Shown: piece after piece, positions 25,501 to 34,252 of the stretch | Layout of the letters: each line of letters starts with the position of its first letter | How positions within the stretch are numbered: the stretch's first letter is position 1 | NCBI GenBank assembly: GCA_027482905.1 | Contig: JAIXVP010000137.1 | Location: 1 to 38,334 of the forward strand | From: Opitutaceae bacterium | GTDB lineage: Bacteria > Verrucomicrobiota > Verrucomicrobiia > Opitutales > Opitutaceae | Reading direction: 5' to 3' | Length of the DNA stretch: 38,334 bases | Notes under the pieces: generated by a model | The model's input: the letters and a program-made list of their open reading frames with translations, nothing else | Told to the model about the DNA's origin: nothing | The model's database searches: none | Made by a program: the position numbers and the translations under genes

Positions 25501-28500
25501 GCGCCGTCGGCCTGGGCATGCAGTTCTACTACACGATGCGGAGCGACTTCGTGTTCCCCGGACGCGCCCAGCCCGCGGTCGGCTCAATCCTGCCCTACCT
25601 GCGGCCGATTGTTAACAATGTTTATCAGGGCGACCCCGTCACCGGCACGCCCCTCACCGTGCTCTATCGTCCACAGTGGCCTTCCGCGCCGCCCACCCTC
25701 ACCACGGCGGAGACGCTCACCCTGCCCAAGTTCGGCCTGCCCGCCGTGCGCGGCCAGACCAGCGCGCGGATCTTGTATCAACAGTCGATCGCCTTGAACG
25801 GCAACGCCAAACCCAGCGCGACCCTCCACGACCCCACCCGCGCCAAGACCGTCCTGCTCGATGATGCCCGCGTCGGTCTCACCACCCTGCCGGCCTCGCT
25901 CAAGACCACCCTGCAGAATGGCAAAACCTATTTCCAGCTGGCCCAGCCCCACCTCCAGCAGCGTTTTTATTATGATCCAAATCTAGGGTCCATCGGCGGC
26001 TTCCAATTGAACGGCGAGTTCGTCGATTCCATCGCCGGGGAGGATTATCTCCAGCTCAATACCCTCAGCCCGGACGACGTGAACGCGTTGAAGGGCCTCG
26101 TGACCTCAAACGATGCCGACAAGTCCAAGTGGGACGCGGCGATCACCGCGCTGACCACCGCCGTGGAGACGTTTAAGGAAAGTCCATCCAAGCCCGGCAC
26201 CTACATCGTCGACACGACCAAGACCGTCACGGTCGGCGCCCAGACCCTCGCCGAGATTTCTTCCAGCGAAACGGCGGTGGACAGCTATGCCCTCACCTCG
26301 CTCGGCCAGGGCAAGGGCTATGTCACCCTCCTTTTCGGCGATGGCGAGGCCTTCACCCCCCAAGGCGAGCCGGTAAGCGTGTCGATCATCAAGGTGACGG
26401 ACGCCTTGTATCAAGGCGACCTCAAAGTCATTTCGGCTTCGAACCCGCTCGATGAGCAGACCGCCCTGCGCCACAGCGGCGACTTCGCCGCGCATCCCGA
26501 GAGTTATGAGTTCCAGTGGTGTTATTCTCCTTCGCTGAACGGTAGCTATCCACCGATCTACACCTACACCACGACCCGGGTCCTTGGCACTTCCGCGGCC
26601 AATACCTGGCGTCGGATCAACAACCCCGAAACGGATCCGTCGCCCATCGCTCCCATCGACTACACCGGCGCCAACTCGGTCACGCTGTCGTCGAGTTTTT
26701 CGGTGAATGATTCCAGTTACGTCCCGGCTTCCGCCCGGCCCGGACGCATCCTGCTGAGCAACGCCGGACTGAGCCTCTCCACCGCTGCCACGCAAGTGGT
26801 GTTGAGCGCCAACCTTGGCGGCACCGACGGCTTCGTTGTCTACGTCAATAATCTTCCCGTTCTCGCCTATAATCTGCCCGCCGCCTCCGCCATTCCCGGC
26901 GGCCTTGCTTTGACCGGCGCCCGCACCGGATTGGTCGCCTCACCCGAGGGCCTGAGCTACCAGTTCGAAATCGATCCGTCCGCCTTTATCGTCGGAGCCA
27001 ATCGTGTCGAGGTCGCGCTCTACTCGCCGCAGGGCGCGTCCAGCACGAGCAACCCGATCGACTTCCGCATCCACATCCCCCTGCGCACCGACAACGTCGC
27101 CGCCAGCGGTTCGCAATGGATCCAGCCCAACGGCACCTTCTCCAATATCATCGTGGTCGGCGGCTCGGCCGGTTCCCCGCTGGGCAATCCCTTGCTCGTC
27201 TTTGGCGACAATTATTTCACGATGCGCTATCGCGCCAAGTCCTCGGCCAACCTGGTGAGCGGAACGACCTACAGCGACTGGATGCCGCCCGTGCTGGTCG
27301 AAAGCTGGGTCAAGCGTGTGCTCGATGGCATCAATCCCTTCAGCCAGCGCCAGACCGACCTGTATAATAATCCCGCCAGCACCGACGTGAGCATACTCAC
27401 CCAGGCCGGCACGCGTTGGGAGGGCGACGTCGCCTTGAACCTGAACAATATCGAGGACTTTGGGCTGATCGAAATCTACGAGACGGTGCTCAATCGCGTC
27501 AAGGCCCAGAGCCTCGACGCCGGCACCACCACCGATTCGGTCAACAGCACGCTGCTGCTCGTCGCCGGCTACCTGAACGACCTTTACATGACCCTCGGGA
27601 ACGAGGCTTGGGACGACGCCCAGAATCCTACCATCCAGATCACCAACCCGGGTGGCCAAAGCGACATCAGCTCGGCCCGCTTCTCCTTCGAGGGGCAGGT
27701 CGCCACCCTGCTGGACGAGACCCTCGGGCTGCTGCGTGGCCGCGATGACTTCCAGAGCCCGGGCGTGACGGTGAACCCGTCCTACAACCGCCTGTATTGG
27801 AACTATACAAATGGGATAAACTCGGGCGAACCGATCTACGCGACCAACTATAACATCAAGGAGAAGTCCGGCGGCCCCAACGCCGACGGCGTGCTCGACG
27901 CCGCCGACGCCCAGTCCATGTTCCCGCAGGGGCACGGCGACGCCTACGGGCATTACCTGACGGCGCTCACCGGATATTACAAGCTGCTCACGTCCCCGGT
28001 CTTCACCTGGACCCCGAGCACCGAGGGCGTGACCGTATTGGGCCAGACCGTGCAGGTCGATTACAAGGACGAGCGTAAATTCGCCGCCGCCGCCGCCGCC
28101 CTCGCCCGGGCCGGCGTCGACGTCCTCGACTTCACCATCCGCGACGACCACCGCGACGACGAAAGCTCGGGCTGGGAACACCTGGGCGACGGCAGATACA
28201 ATTCCTCCACGGGCCGCACCCGCCACTGGGGCAGCGATGAATGGGCCTCCCGTGTCATGCAGGGCGCCTATTTTAACTGGGTCTCGGCCAACGCCATGCT
28301 GCCCGCCGTGGACACCGTGCACGAGGGGATCCAGAAGATCGACCGCTCGACGGTGCCCGAGATCAACGAACTTGTCACCAGCGCGAGCCGCGTCGCGACC
28401 CTGTCCGCCCAGACCCAGGCCCACATGAATGATCTCGGCCTCGCTCCCGGGGCCATGACCTTTGATATCTCGCCGTCCGAACTCGCCGCCGGAAAATCCC

Positions 28501-30791
28501 ACTTCGAGCAGATCTACGATCGCGCCATCTCCGCCGGGATCAACGCCAAGAACGCGTTCAAGCAGGCCGGTCTGATGAACCAGCTCCAGCGCGAGCAAAA
28601 CAACAGCCTGGACGACTACAACGACGCCGTCAGCCGCCAGGAGTCCGCCTACGAGTATGAACTTTCGACTTTCTTCGGCACGCCCTATCCCGGCGACGTC
28701 GGCGCGGGCAAACTCTACGCCCAGGGCTACGCCGGTCCGGATTTGTATCACTACTACTTCATCGACCAGCCCTCCACCGTGGTGGACACCAGCGGCACCG
28801 TGACGGTGAATTTCCACGAGCCGGTGAACACCGATCCCTTTCTCGATTGGTCCGTCGAGAGCATTTACAACCGCCTCTACGATCCCGCCCAGTATACCAG
28901 TCGGAGTTATCAGATCTCCCGCTTCAGCCTCGGCCAGTTCCCGCCCTCCGGCTATGGCAAGCGCGGCCAGCCGGGCAAACTTCAGTCCGCCCTGCTCGAC
29001 GCCTACGAAGCCCAGGTTTCGCTCCGCGAGGCCACGAACACCTTCAACACCAAGAAGGCCCACTTCGATCGGGCCTACCAGCTCTACACCGAGACCATCG
29101 AGGCCTACGACGAGGCCAACGCCGCCTCCGACAAGCTCAACTCCGAGGCGGGCAATTACGCCACCGCCGCCGCCATGCTCACGAATTATTCGGAGCAGGC
29201 GATCGCGGCCGCGGACTACGCCTCCGAATTGGCCGGGTCGGTAGCCGAGAGCATTCCCACCGTCACCGGTCCCTTCGCGTTCGACACCGCGTCGGTCGGT
29301 CGCGGTCTTGCCAAGCTTTCGGGCGCCGTGTCCTCCTACGCCCAGGATATCCTCGCCTACATCCAGGAGACCGCCGCCAGCGAGCTCGAGGGCAAGGCCG
29401 CCGACCTCGAGGCGCAGGCGCAGGCCTTGATCGACGACGTCTCCGTCTCGGTCAGCGACAAGCAGCAGGTGTTGGAGTTCCAGCGCCTGTTCGAGGAGAT
29501 GACCGCGACCGGATACGAGATCAACCACGCCCTGACCCGGCTTCAGCGCACCTCCGAGCAGGTTTCCCGCCTGCTCGCCGAGGCCAACCACATCCTCTCC
29601 GAGCGCGAGACCTTCCGCCAGCGCGCCGCCGCCGTCATCCAGGGCCACCGAACCAACGACCTCGTCTACCGCGACCTGCGCAACGAGGCCCTCTCCCAAT
29701 ACAAATCCCTCTTCGACCTCGCCCAGACCTATGCCTACTGCGCGGCCAAATCCTACGACTACGAGACCGGCCTGCTCGGTTCGACCGAGGGCTCGTCCTT
29801 CGTGGACGAGATCGTCGGCACCTACAGCCTCGGCGACTTCAACGGCAACAACCCCGTCGAGGCCGGCGCGGGCGATGCCGGTCTCGCCTCCGCCCTGGCC
29901 AATCTCCGCGACGAATGGGAGGTCGTGGAGGGCCGTCTCGGGTTTAACAACCCGGACCGCAACGGCACCGTCTTTTCCCTCCGCCAGGAGCTCTTTCGCA
30001 TCCGCGCCGACCAGCCCACGGCCGACGACAACACGCTCTGGAAACAGGTGCTCCAGCAGCACGTGATGAGCAACGTTCTCAACGATCCGGATGTCGCGAT
30101 CCATTGCCTCAACATCGCCAAGGCCAAGGGAGGCGCCGTGCCCGGCATCGTGATCGAATTCGGCACGTCCATCGAACAGGGGCTCAACTTCTTCGGCTGG
30201 CCTCTCGCCGCCGGCGACCACGCCTACTCGCAGTCCACCTTCGCCACCAAGATCTTCTCCTCCGGCATCGTGTTCAAAGGCTACGTCGGCATGGACCCCT
30301 ACGCCATCGGCACTCCCGGTGCGTCCGGTCCGGCCAGCTCCTCGCCCAACGCCCTCGGCGCCACGCCCTACGCCTATCTCATCCCGACGGGCGACGACGT
30401 CATGCGCGCCCCGCCGCTCGGCGACACCAACGTCATCCGCAGCTGGACGGTGCGCGACCAGGCCCTGCCCCTGCCGAAGAACCTCGGCGCGACCGCGTTC
30501 TCCGCCCTGCAGTTTTTCACCCCGCAGGGCACGCTCAACGAGCAGCTCTGGATCACCCGCAAGCACCAGGCCTTCCGCGCGGTGGACGATCCGGCCTACT
30601 TCTACAGCTCGATGCCGGCCGAGTTCACCAACTCCCGCCTGATCGGCCGCAGCGTCTGGAACACCCGCTGGAAGATCGTCATCCCCGCGTATTCGCTGCT
30701 TAGCGATGAGCAGGCCGGTCTGGACCGCTTCATCCAGAGCGTGAGCGACATCAAATTGTTCTTCCGCACCTACTCGACCTCGGGCAACTAG
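22587..30791 (+). CDS. Giant exported protein (2734 residues) with TcA-like C-terminal region
   Basis: Signal peptide MERILHLPGRGLLRSRLFAV... ends after LPALLA. Residues ~40-800 are beta-rich and include an imperfect duplication (GDRITPPTS at ~116, GERINPPSS at ~549). Residues ~838-970 form a jelly-roll like those in carbohydrate-acting proteins (VQLFWSIQED, GWTGKTITSLRLDP, KFDIDWIRAS). Residues ~1390-1540 are another beta domain. From ~1700 the protein becomes helical: GHGDAYGHYLTALTGYYKLL (~1783), FFGTPYPGDVGAGKLYAQGY (~2029), long coiled coils (~2130-2390) broken by a Gly/Ala/Ser hydrophobic stretch (~2200-2270), KSLFDLAQTYAYCAAKSYDYE (~2371) and a beta C-terminus with RWKIVIPAYSLL and QSVSDIKLFFRTYS. 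That order resembles Tc-toxin TcA subunits. I infer a pore, translocon or adhesin; the beta-rich N-terminus is unlike TcA. Confidence 0.85.
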   Translation: MERILHLPGRGLLRSRLFAVLFLVFAGLPALLAQYEVKSGANNRLSTVPNHITPVGPNLAPTGDPTITPQFANVVETSAASGPVAGGYPASASSGIRLTRSSTGTTFASGVPRYFYGDRITPPTSILNSGGTPKDTSAAGFWRAEPVRAGEVLPSPANDYRTGEASAIAPLVAPTLPSYYYSPHARQVFASTPGTVEITWRSSVPDPTSGNYIYYKERFSVSSATTSPVRNLYWTERSFNGPQVVIPSGVIETLNPVFSNVFPQTVATEYVVAGAPVPDPESAELRTVWFDTTGGTRRLHAYNTTGRLLVEYLGALRDDGTHEFLGMDILSVQQTLRPSTATIELGSRLRAFDGDSFDSDETLVASPVTSSTSSVNYYSSNPLSDGSLAYYAERENDIEDREIFYWLSPETIAIPAAGATSTLNTLINWPVYLNKYLQVWPADITHFAHYTVGSTGSSADTGTGLAFLGGNIPQIIYQDSTHGDALMDTNTQRLLVNFNGEVDQLNRSLLKFTGSNGGVWYVPIMTQADGRSGYQEGDGTAGVTGTAYVGERINPPSSVNTLAGYVAAGTYYSPNAYVDPFANGVAESEQGAIIPVNALPGGASSLTIWWFKKYPAPSSEFTDLYLPSKIGRYTLAYRDPASTPDVVMASNQGTGALASYLSAGTIYNQPDPAKPGYNPNEEHALMLGGRGYALRDDLNIVAGNASSSPAYTSLPRILIQYTDPSDNRPAISVYEVLREDATHRFDYAVTAGTMLNQLSPQPLPLLPLPVDPSTGMVRNLEVDPGASYHDIAPSSGTPALYTVFTFKDRKGYDWVYRGPHDDAALAGLPAYAPLANSEFTTAGDRGYWTQQNSAGTGTVSVANGLLSSSAIGNGDAWVNGGSLAFSGTGVPVVQIRMRADINGTVQLFWSIQEDAVYRVINANYTGAGAWQTLSFTLSGNPGWTGKTITSLRLDPVTAAGVKFDIDWIRASSAVGLGMQFYYTMRSDFVFPGRAQPAVGSILPYLRPIVNNVYQGDPVTGTPLTVLYRPQWPSAPPTLTTAETLTLPKFGLPAVRGQTSARILYQQSIALNGNAKPSATLHDPTRAKTVLLDDARVGLTTLPASLKTTLQNGKTYFQLAQPHLQQRFYYDPNLGSIGGFQLNGEFVDSIAGEDYLQLNTLSPDDVNALKGLVTSNDADKSKWDAAITALTTAVETFKESPSKPGTYIVDTTKTVTVGAQTLAEISSSETAVDSYALTSLGQGKGYVTLLFGDGEAFTPQGEPVSVSIIKVTDALYQGDLKVISASNPLDEQTALRHSGDFAAHPESYEFQWCYSPSLNGSYPPIYTYTTTRVLGTSAANTWRRINNPETDPSPIAPIDYTGANSVTLSSSFSVNDSSYVPASARPGRILLSNAGLSLSTAATQVVLSANLGGTDGFVVYVNNLPVLAYNLPAASAIPGGLALTGARTGLVASPEGLSYQFEIDPSAFIVGANRVEVALYSPQGASSTSNPIDFRIHIPLRTDNVAASGSQWIQPNGTFSNIIVVGGSAGSPLGNPLLVFGDNYFTMRYRAKSSANLVSGTTYSDWMPPVLVESWVKRVLDGINPFSQRQTDLYNNPASTDVSILTQAGTRWEGDVALNLNNIEDFGLIEIYETVLNRVKAQSLDAGTTTDSVNSTLLLVAGYLNDLYMTLGNEAWDDAQNPTIQITNPGGQSDISSARFSFEGQVATLLDETLGLLRGRDDFQSPGVTVNPSYNRLYWNYTNGINSGEPIYATNYNIKEKSGGPNADGVLDAADAQSMFPQGHGDAYGHYLTALTGYYKLLTSPVFTWTPSTEGVTVLGQTVQVDYKDERKFAAAAAALARAGVDVLDFTIRDDHRDDESSGWEHLGDGRYNSSTGRTRHWGSDEWASRVMQGAYFNWVSANAMLPAVDTVHEGIQKIDRSTVPEINELVTSASRVATLSAQTQAHMNDLGLAPGAMTFDISPSELAAGKSHFEQIYDRAISAGINAKNAFKQAGLMNQLQREQNNSLDDYNDAVSRQESAYEYELSTFFGTPYPGDVGAGKLYAQGYAGPDLYHYYFIDQPSTVVDTSGTVTVNFHEPVNTDPFLDWSVESIYNRLYDPAQYTSRSYQISRFSLGQFPPSGYGKRGQPGKLQSALLDAYEAQVSLREATNTFNTKKAHFDRAYQLYTETIEAYDEANAASDKLNSEAGNYATAAAMLTNYSEQAIAAADYASELAGSVAESIPTVTGPFAFDTASVGRGLAKLSGAVSSYAQDILAYIQETAASELEGKAADLEAQAQALIDDVSVSVSDKQQVLEFQRLFEEMTATGYEINHALTRLQRTSEQVSRLLAEANHILSERETFRQRAAAVIQGHRTNDLVYRDLRNEALSQYKSLFDLAQTYAYCAAKSYDYETGLLGSTEGSSFVDEIVGTYSLGDFNGNNPVEAGAGDAGLASALANLRDEWEVVEGRLGFNNPDRNGTVFSLRQELFRIRADQPTADDNTLWKQVLQQHVMSNVLNDPDVAIHCLNIAKAKGGAVPGIVIEFGTSIEQGLNFFGWPLAAGDHAYSQSTFATKIFSSGIVFKGYVGMDPYAIGTPGASGPASSSPNALGATPYAYLIPTGDDVMRAPPLGDTNVIRSWTVRDQALPLPKNLGATAFSALQFFTPQGTLNEQLWITRKHQAFRAVDDPAYFYSSMPAEFTNSRLIGRSVWNTRWKIVIPAYSLLSDEQAGLDRFIQSVSDIKLFFRTYSTSGN

Positions 30792-30796
30792 CCTCC

Positions 30797-31387
30797 ATGC
30801 GCGCGGCGAAATCCCAGGCGATTTTCTTCAACCGGTTTTTCGCCGGCGGTCCGTCCGCCTTGCTGCTCGCCGTCTTTGCGTCGGGTTTGTCCGGTTGCGG
30901 CCGGGACGCGCGCCAGGCGGTCGCGCCGGAGCCGGCCGCCCCCGCCCCGGCGCCCGCCGCGGAGGTCCTTCCCACGCCCGATCTGCCGGCCGCGCCGGTG
31001 GCGCTCTCGACCGATTCCGAGCTGGTGTTTCGTCGCGCCTTCTGGCGGCGGCCGGGTCCGGGCGACACGATCCTGCACGCCGAGCGCCGCGAGTCGGCCG
31101 GCGACGGCGCGTCCGTGGCGGAATGGCGGTGGTTTTTGGTGTTGAAACCAAGTCCCGAGCTGCGCGCCTGGCTGGAGACGAACCCGTTTTCGCTGCGCCC
31201 CGTCGCCGCGCCCGGAGAGACCGCGACCGCCGCCGACCGGCCCGCCTGGTTCGCGCCCGACTGGAAGGCCTGCGAAGTCCGGCAAAATCCCGAGGGTCGT
31301 TTCATCCTCGCCTACGCGGCGGGCGAAAACCTGCTCTACGCCACCGACTCCGGCCACGGTTTCGCCCCGCCCGCCCGCGCACCTTGA
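30797..31387 (+). CDS. Small lipoprotein, last gene of the surface operon
   Basis: A 196-residue lipoprotein starting 5 bp after the giant gene, so almost certainly on the same transcript. The N-terminus MRAAKSQAIFFNRFFAGGPS leads into the hydrophobic ALLLAVFASGLSGC, the Cys at ~34 being the lipidation site. A Pro/Ala-rich linker follows (residues ~42-70), then a small domain with ELVFRRAFWRRPGPGDTILH, SVAEWRWFLVLKPSPELRAW and a DWKACEVRQNPEGRFILAY end. I recognise no family. Its position suggests it anchors or helps assemble the exported proteins encoded upstream, but that is inference. It ends 22 bp before the convergent GH78 gene. Confidence 0.8.
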   Translation: MRAAKSQAIFFNRFFAGGPSALLLAVFASGLSGCGRDARQAVAPEPAAPAPAPAAEVLPTPDLPAAPVALSTDSELVFRRAFWRRPGPGDTILHAERRESAGDGASVAEWRWFLVLKPSPELRAWLETNPFSLRPVAAPGETATAADRPAWFAPDWKACEVRQNPEGRFILAYAAGENLLYATDSGHGFAPPARAP

Positions 31388-31406
31388 GCGGGGGCGGACG
31401 CGGGCG
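31372..31406. terminator. Possible hairpin between convergent genes
   Basis: CGCCCGCG at 31372-31379 pairs perfectly with CGCGGGCG at 31399-31406 across a 19-base loop holding the lipoprotein stop codon. It lies between the lipoprotein gene and the convergent GH78 gene. No T-run follows, so the call rests on stem and position. Confidence 0.35.
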
Positions 31407-31409
31407 ACG

Positions 31410-34154
31410 CTAGCGAATGGTGAAGCGATAGCGGCCGGCGCCGACCTCGAGGACGAGCTTGCCGTTTGCAAACGCATGCGAGCGCACGCCGGGCGCGTGT
31501 ATCGCGGTTCGGTCCTCGTCGCCCTCCCTCACCGCCTCGGCGGCGGGCGCGGAAATGACGATCTCGGCGCTGGTGTTGGCCGGGACGACCACGTTCAAGG
31601 TCCGGCGGTTTTCGAGGGTCCACCACTCGCTCTCGAGCCGGCCGTAGGGCGTGCGCAGGGAACCGCTCGCATGGGTCAGGCCGCCCTGGCCGATGAGCGG
31701 GGCGATGCGCGCGCGCTTGTAGCCGGGCAGGAGGGGTTGCAGGCCGCCGAGGTGGCGGAACATCCAGTCGGCCACGGCGCCGTAGGCGTAGTGGTTGAAC
31801 GAATTCATGTCCACCGGTCCGAATTCGCCGTCGGCGCGGATGGTGTTCCATCGCTCCCACATGGTGGTGGCCCCCATGCGGATCTCGAAACCCCAGGAGG
31901 GATAGTCCTCGTTCAGCAAGAGGCGGAGGGCGAGGTCGTCGCGGCCGATCTTCGTGAGCGCCGGAAGCAACCACGGCGTGCCGAGAAACCCGGTGCGGAG
32001 GTGGTGGTTGTCGGCGGCGAGTTTCTCGACGAAGCGTCGGGCCGTGAGCTCGCGTTGGGCCGGGTCGGCGATCAGATCCATGCCGAGCGCCAACGCATAC
32101 ACCGTCTGGGTGCCCATATGGATGGATCCGTCGGGTTGGCGGTAGGCCCGTGCGAAGGCCTCGCGGATACGCGGCACGAGCGCCGTCAGCTCCCCGGCGC
32201 GGTCGGTCTCGCCGACCGCGCCGGCCATCTCGGCCATCATGCGGGTGTCCTCCGCGAAGTAGGCCGTGGCGATGACCGTGTGTTCCCGCAGGCGATCCAC
32301 GCCCTCCAGGTTCAGCCAGTCGCCGGAGAACCAGGAGCTGCGACCCTGCTCCAACAGGTCGCCGTCCCGGGTGGCGCTATCGTGGACGAATCCGTAGAAA
32401 CGACGCATCGCGCCCCAGTTCTGGCGGATTATGCGGGCGTCGCCGGTGGCTTGCCAGACGGCGTAGGGAACGGTGATGACGGCGTCCGACCAGCCGACTC
32501 CGGTTTCGTCGAATTCGCGGCGGGGCTGGGGCACGACGGCGGGAATGTTTCCGTCGGCTCGCTGGGTGTCGCGCACGTCGGCCATCCATTTGGAAAGGAA
32601 CGCTCGGGTGTCCTGGTAGGTGCTGGCGGTGGGCGCGAAGACGGCGATGTCGCCGGTCCAGCCGAGACGTTCGTCGCGCGCGGGCGTGTCGGTGGGGATG
32701 GAGACGAAGTTGCCGCGTTGGCCCCAGCGGATGTTGCGCACGAGCCGGTCGAGCATCGGGTGCGAGAGCCGGAGGTCGCCGATGTTGGCCAGGTCGGAGC
32801 CGAGGACCACGCCCTGGACGTCCGACGGCTCGGGCGGCGAATCGAGTCCGCTGAGCTCGACATAACGAAAGCCGTGCTGGGTGAAGGTTGGCTGGTAGCC
32901 GACGGTGCCGTCCCGCGCGAAGGTGTAGGTGTCGGTCACCTTGGCGGTGCGAAAGTTGTCGGTGTAAAGCCGGCCGACCCGGTCCCCCTGGCGGTAAAGC
33001 TCCTCGGCGTAGCGGATGCGGACGGTCCGCCCCGCGCGACCGGTGAGGCGCAGGCGGGCCACGCCGACCATGTTTTGGCCGAGGTCGTAAACATGTTCGC
33101 CCGGCGCCGGGGTGGTGCGCGCGATGGCGGTGCGGATCTCGGTGACCCGGACCGGTTCGTCGGGTTGCGGCACGAGTCGAGCGGTGCCGCCGTCGACGAC
33201 TGTGACGGGCGTCCAGCCCGAGGCGTCGAACTCCGGGGTGTCCCAGCCGGCCGGCGCAAGGCGGGCGTCGTAGGTTTCGCCGTCCTGGAGGTCGGCGCGA
33301 AGCCAGGGGCCGTCGGCGCAGGTCCAACGCGGACCGGTGTCAAACCACTCCACGGAGCCGTCGCCGTAGACGATCTTGAGCCGCGCGATCAGCGCGAGGG
33401 TGTCGCCGTAGACGCCGTGCCAGCCGAGCCCGACCTTGCCGCGATACCAGCCGTCGGCGAGAGCGGCGCCGAGGGCGTTGGCACCGGGCCGTAGCAGCGC
33501 GGCCACATCGTAGGTCTGCGATTGGATGCGTTGGGCGTAATCGGTCCAGCCGGGGGCGAGAAACTGGTCGCCGACTTTATGGCCGTTGAGGGAAAGCTGG
33601 TAGAGCCCGCGCGCGGAGGCGTAGAGCCGGGCTGAGCGCACCGCTTTGCCCACGGAGAAAACGTCGCGCAACAGCGGGAGCGGAGCCGCGGAGTCGGTCG
33701 CGGGACGTGCGATCCAGCGCGCGCCGGCCCAGTCGGCGGGCGCGAGCAGGCCGGTTTCGAACCAGGCCGGGGCGCTCCATTCGGTTTCGGAGTCGCGGCC
33801 GTCCCAGAGTTTTACCTGCCAAAAATAGCGCGTGCCGGATGCGAGCGGAAGCGCCGTGGGGGGAGTGATGTCCACCTGGCGGTCGGAGTCCCGTCGTCCG
33901 GAGTCCCAGATTTCCGCACCCTGACAGGTGGTCCCGATACGAAGACGATAGGCGGTCTGGGTCGCGCCGCGTTCGGGGGTGGACAGGGCCCAGCCGAAGG
34001 AGGGCGAGTCCGCGTCGAGGCCGAGCGGCTGGACGCGTCCGTTGATTGTAAGGTCGGTGACGGTCGCGGAACTCGGCGCGGCGGGCGCCAGCGGCGAAGC
34101 GGCGAGGACGCAGGCGAGGTTCATGAAGCGGACAAGGTTCATCGCTGGTTGCAT
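31410..34154 (-). CDS. Alpha-L-rhamnosidase, GH78 family
   Basis: Removes terminal alpha-L-rhamnose from plant or algal polysaccharides and glycosides. The 914-residue protein begins MQPAMNLVRFMNLACVLAAS, a Sec signal (ATG 34142 is an in-frame alternative four codons later). An N-terminal Ig-like domain (LGLDADSPSFGWALSTPERG) is followed by the jelly-roll domain with RSARLYASARGLYQLSLNG. The (alpha/alpha)6 catalytic barrel has PARDERLGWTGDI (~488), holding the general-acid Glu, FLSKWMADVRDTQRADGNIP, MGATTMWERWNTI (~765) with the second catalytic Glu, and SFNHYAYGAVADWMFRHLGG, followed by the C-terminal beta-sandwich. All key residues are present. The protein is probably periplasmic or secreted. 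It is transcribed toward the giant-protein operon. Substrate linkage cannot be read from sequence. Confidence 0.95.
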   Translation of the reverse strand: MQPAMNLVRFMNLACVLAASPLAPAAPSSATVTDLTINGRVQPLGLDADSPSFGWALSTPERGATQTAYRLRIGTTCQGAEIWDSGRRDSDRQVDITPPTALPLASGTRYFWQVKLWDGRDSETEWSAPAWFETGLLAPADWAGARWIARPATDSAAPLPLLRDVFSVGKAVRSARLYASARGLYQLSLNGHKVGDQFLAPGWTDYAQRIQSQTYDVAALLRPGANALGAALADGWYRGKVGLGWHGVYGDTLALIARLKIVYGDGSVEWFDTGPRWTCADGPWLRADLQDGETYDARLAPAGWDTPEFDASGWTPVTVVDGGTARLVPQPDEPVRVTEIRTAIARTTPAPGEHVYDLGQNMVGVARLRLTGRAGRTVRIRYAEELYRQGDRVGRLYTDNFRTAKVTDTYTFARDGTVGYQPTFTQHGFRYVELSGLDSPPEPSDVQGVVLGSDLANIGDLRLSHPMLDRLVRNIRWGQRGNFVSIPTDTPARDERLGWTGDIAVFAPTASTYQDTRAFLSKWMADVRDTQRADGNIPAVVPQPRREFDETGVGWSDAVITVPYAVWQATGDARIIRQNWGAMRRFYGFVHDSATRDGDLLEQGRSSWFSGDWLNLEGVDRLREHTVIATAYFAEDTRMMAEMAGAVGETDRAGELTALVPRIREAFARAYRQPDGSIHMGTQTVYALALGMDLIADPAQRELTARRFVEKLAADNHHLRTGFLGTPWLLPALTKIGRDDLALRLLLNEDYPSWGFEIRMGATTMWERWNTIRADGEFGPVDMNSFNHYAYGAVADWMFRHLGGLQPLLPGYKRARIAPLIGQGGLTHASGSLRTPYGRLESEWWTLENRRTLNVVVPANTSAEIVISAPAAEAVREGDEDRTAIHAPGVRSHAFANGKLVLEVGAGRYRFTIR

Positions 34155-34252
34155 CGGGTTTAAAGCGGAGGAGACGGGGAATGAAAAAGGCAAATCGGGC
34201 CTGGTCGCGTATGGGCGTGGGTTTTGCTGGACGAGATTTCGTCGTGTGCCGG

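Noticed and set aside
26940-30566. 1208-codon minus-strand open frame inside the giant gene
   Set aside because: Gly/Val/Ala-rich composition mirroring the codon bias of the real gene; no domain, signal or upstream context of its own.
17866-31387. A complete Tc-toxin (TcA-TcB-TcC) locus
   Set aside because: No Rhs-repeat TcB/TcC gene is present, and the beta-rich N-terminus with a Sec signal differs from TcA. Only a TcA-like C-terminal region is proposed.
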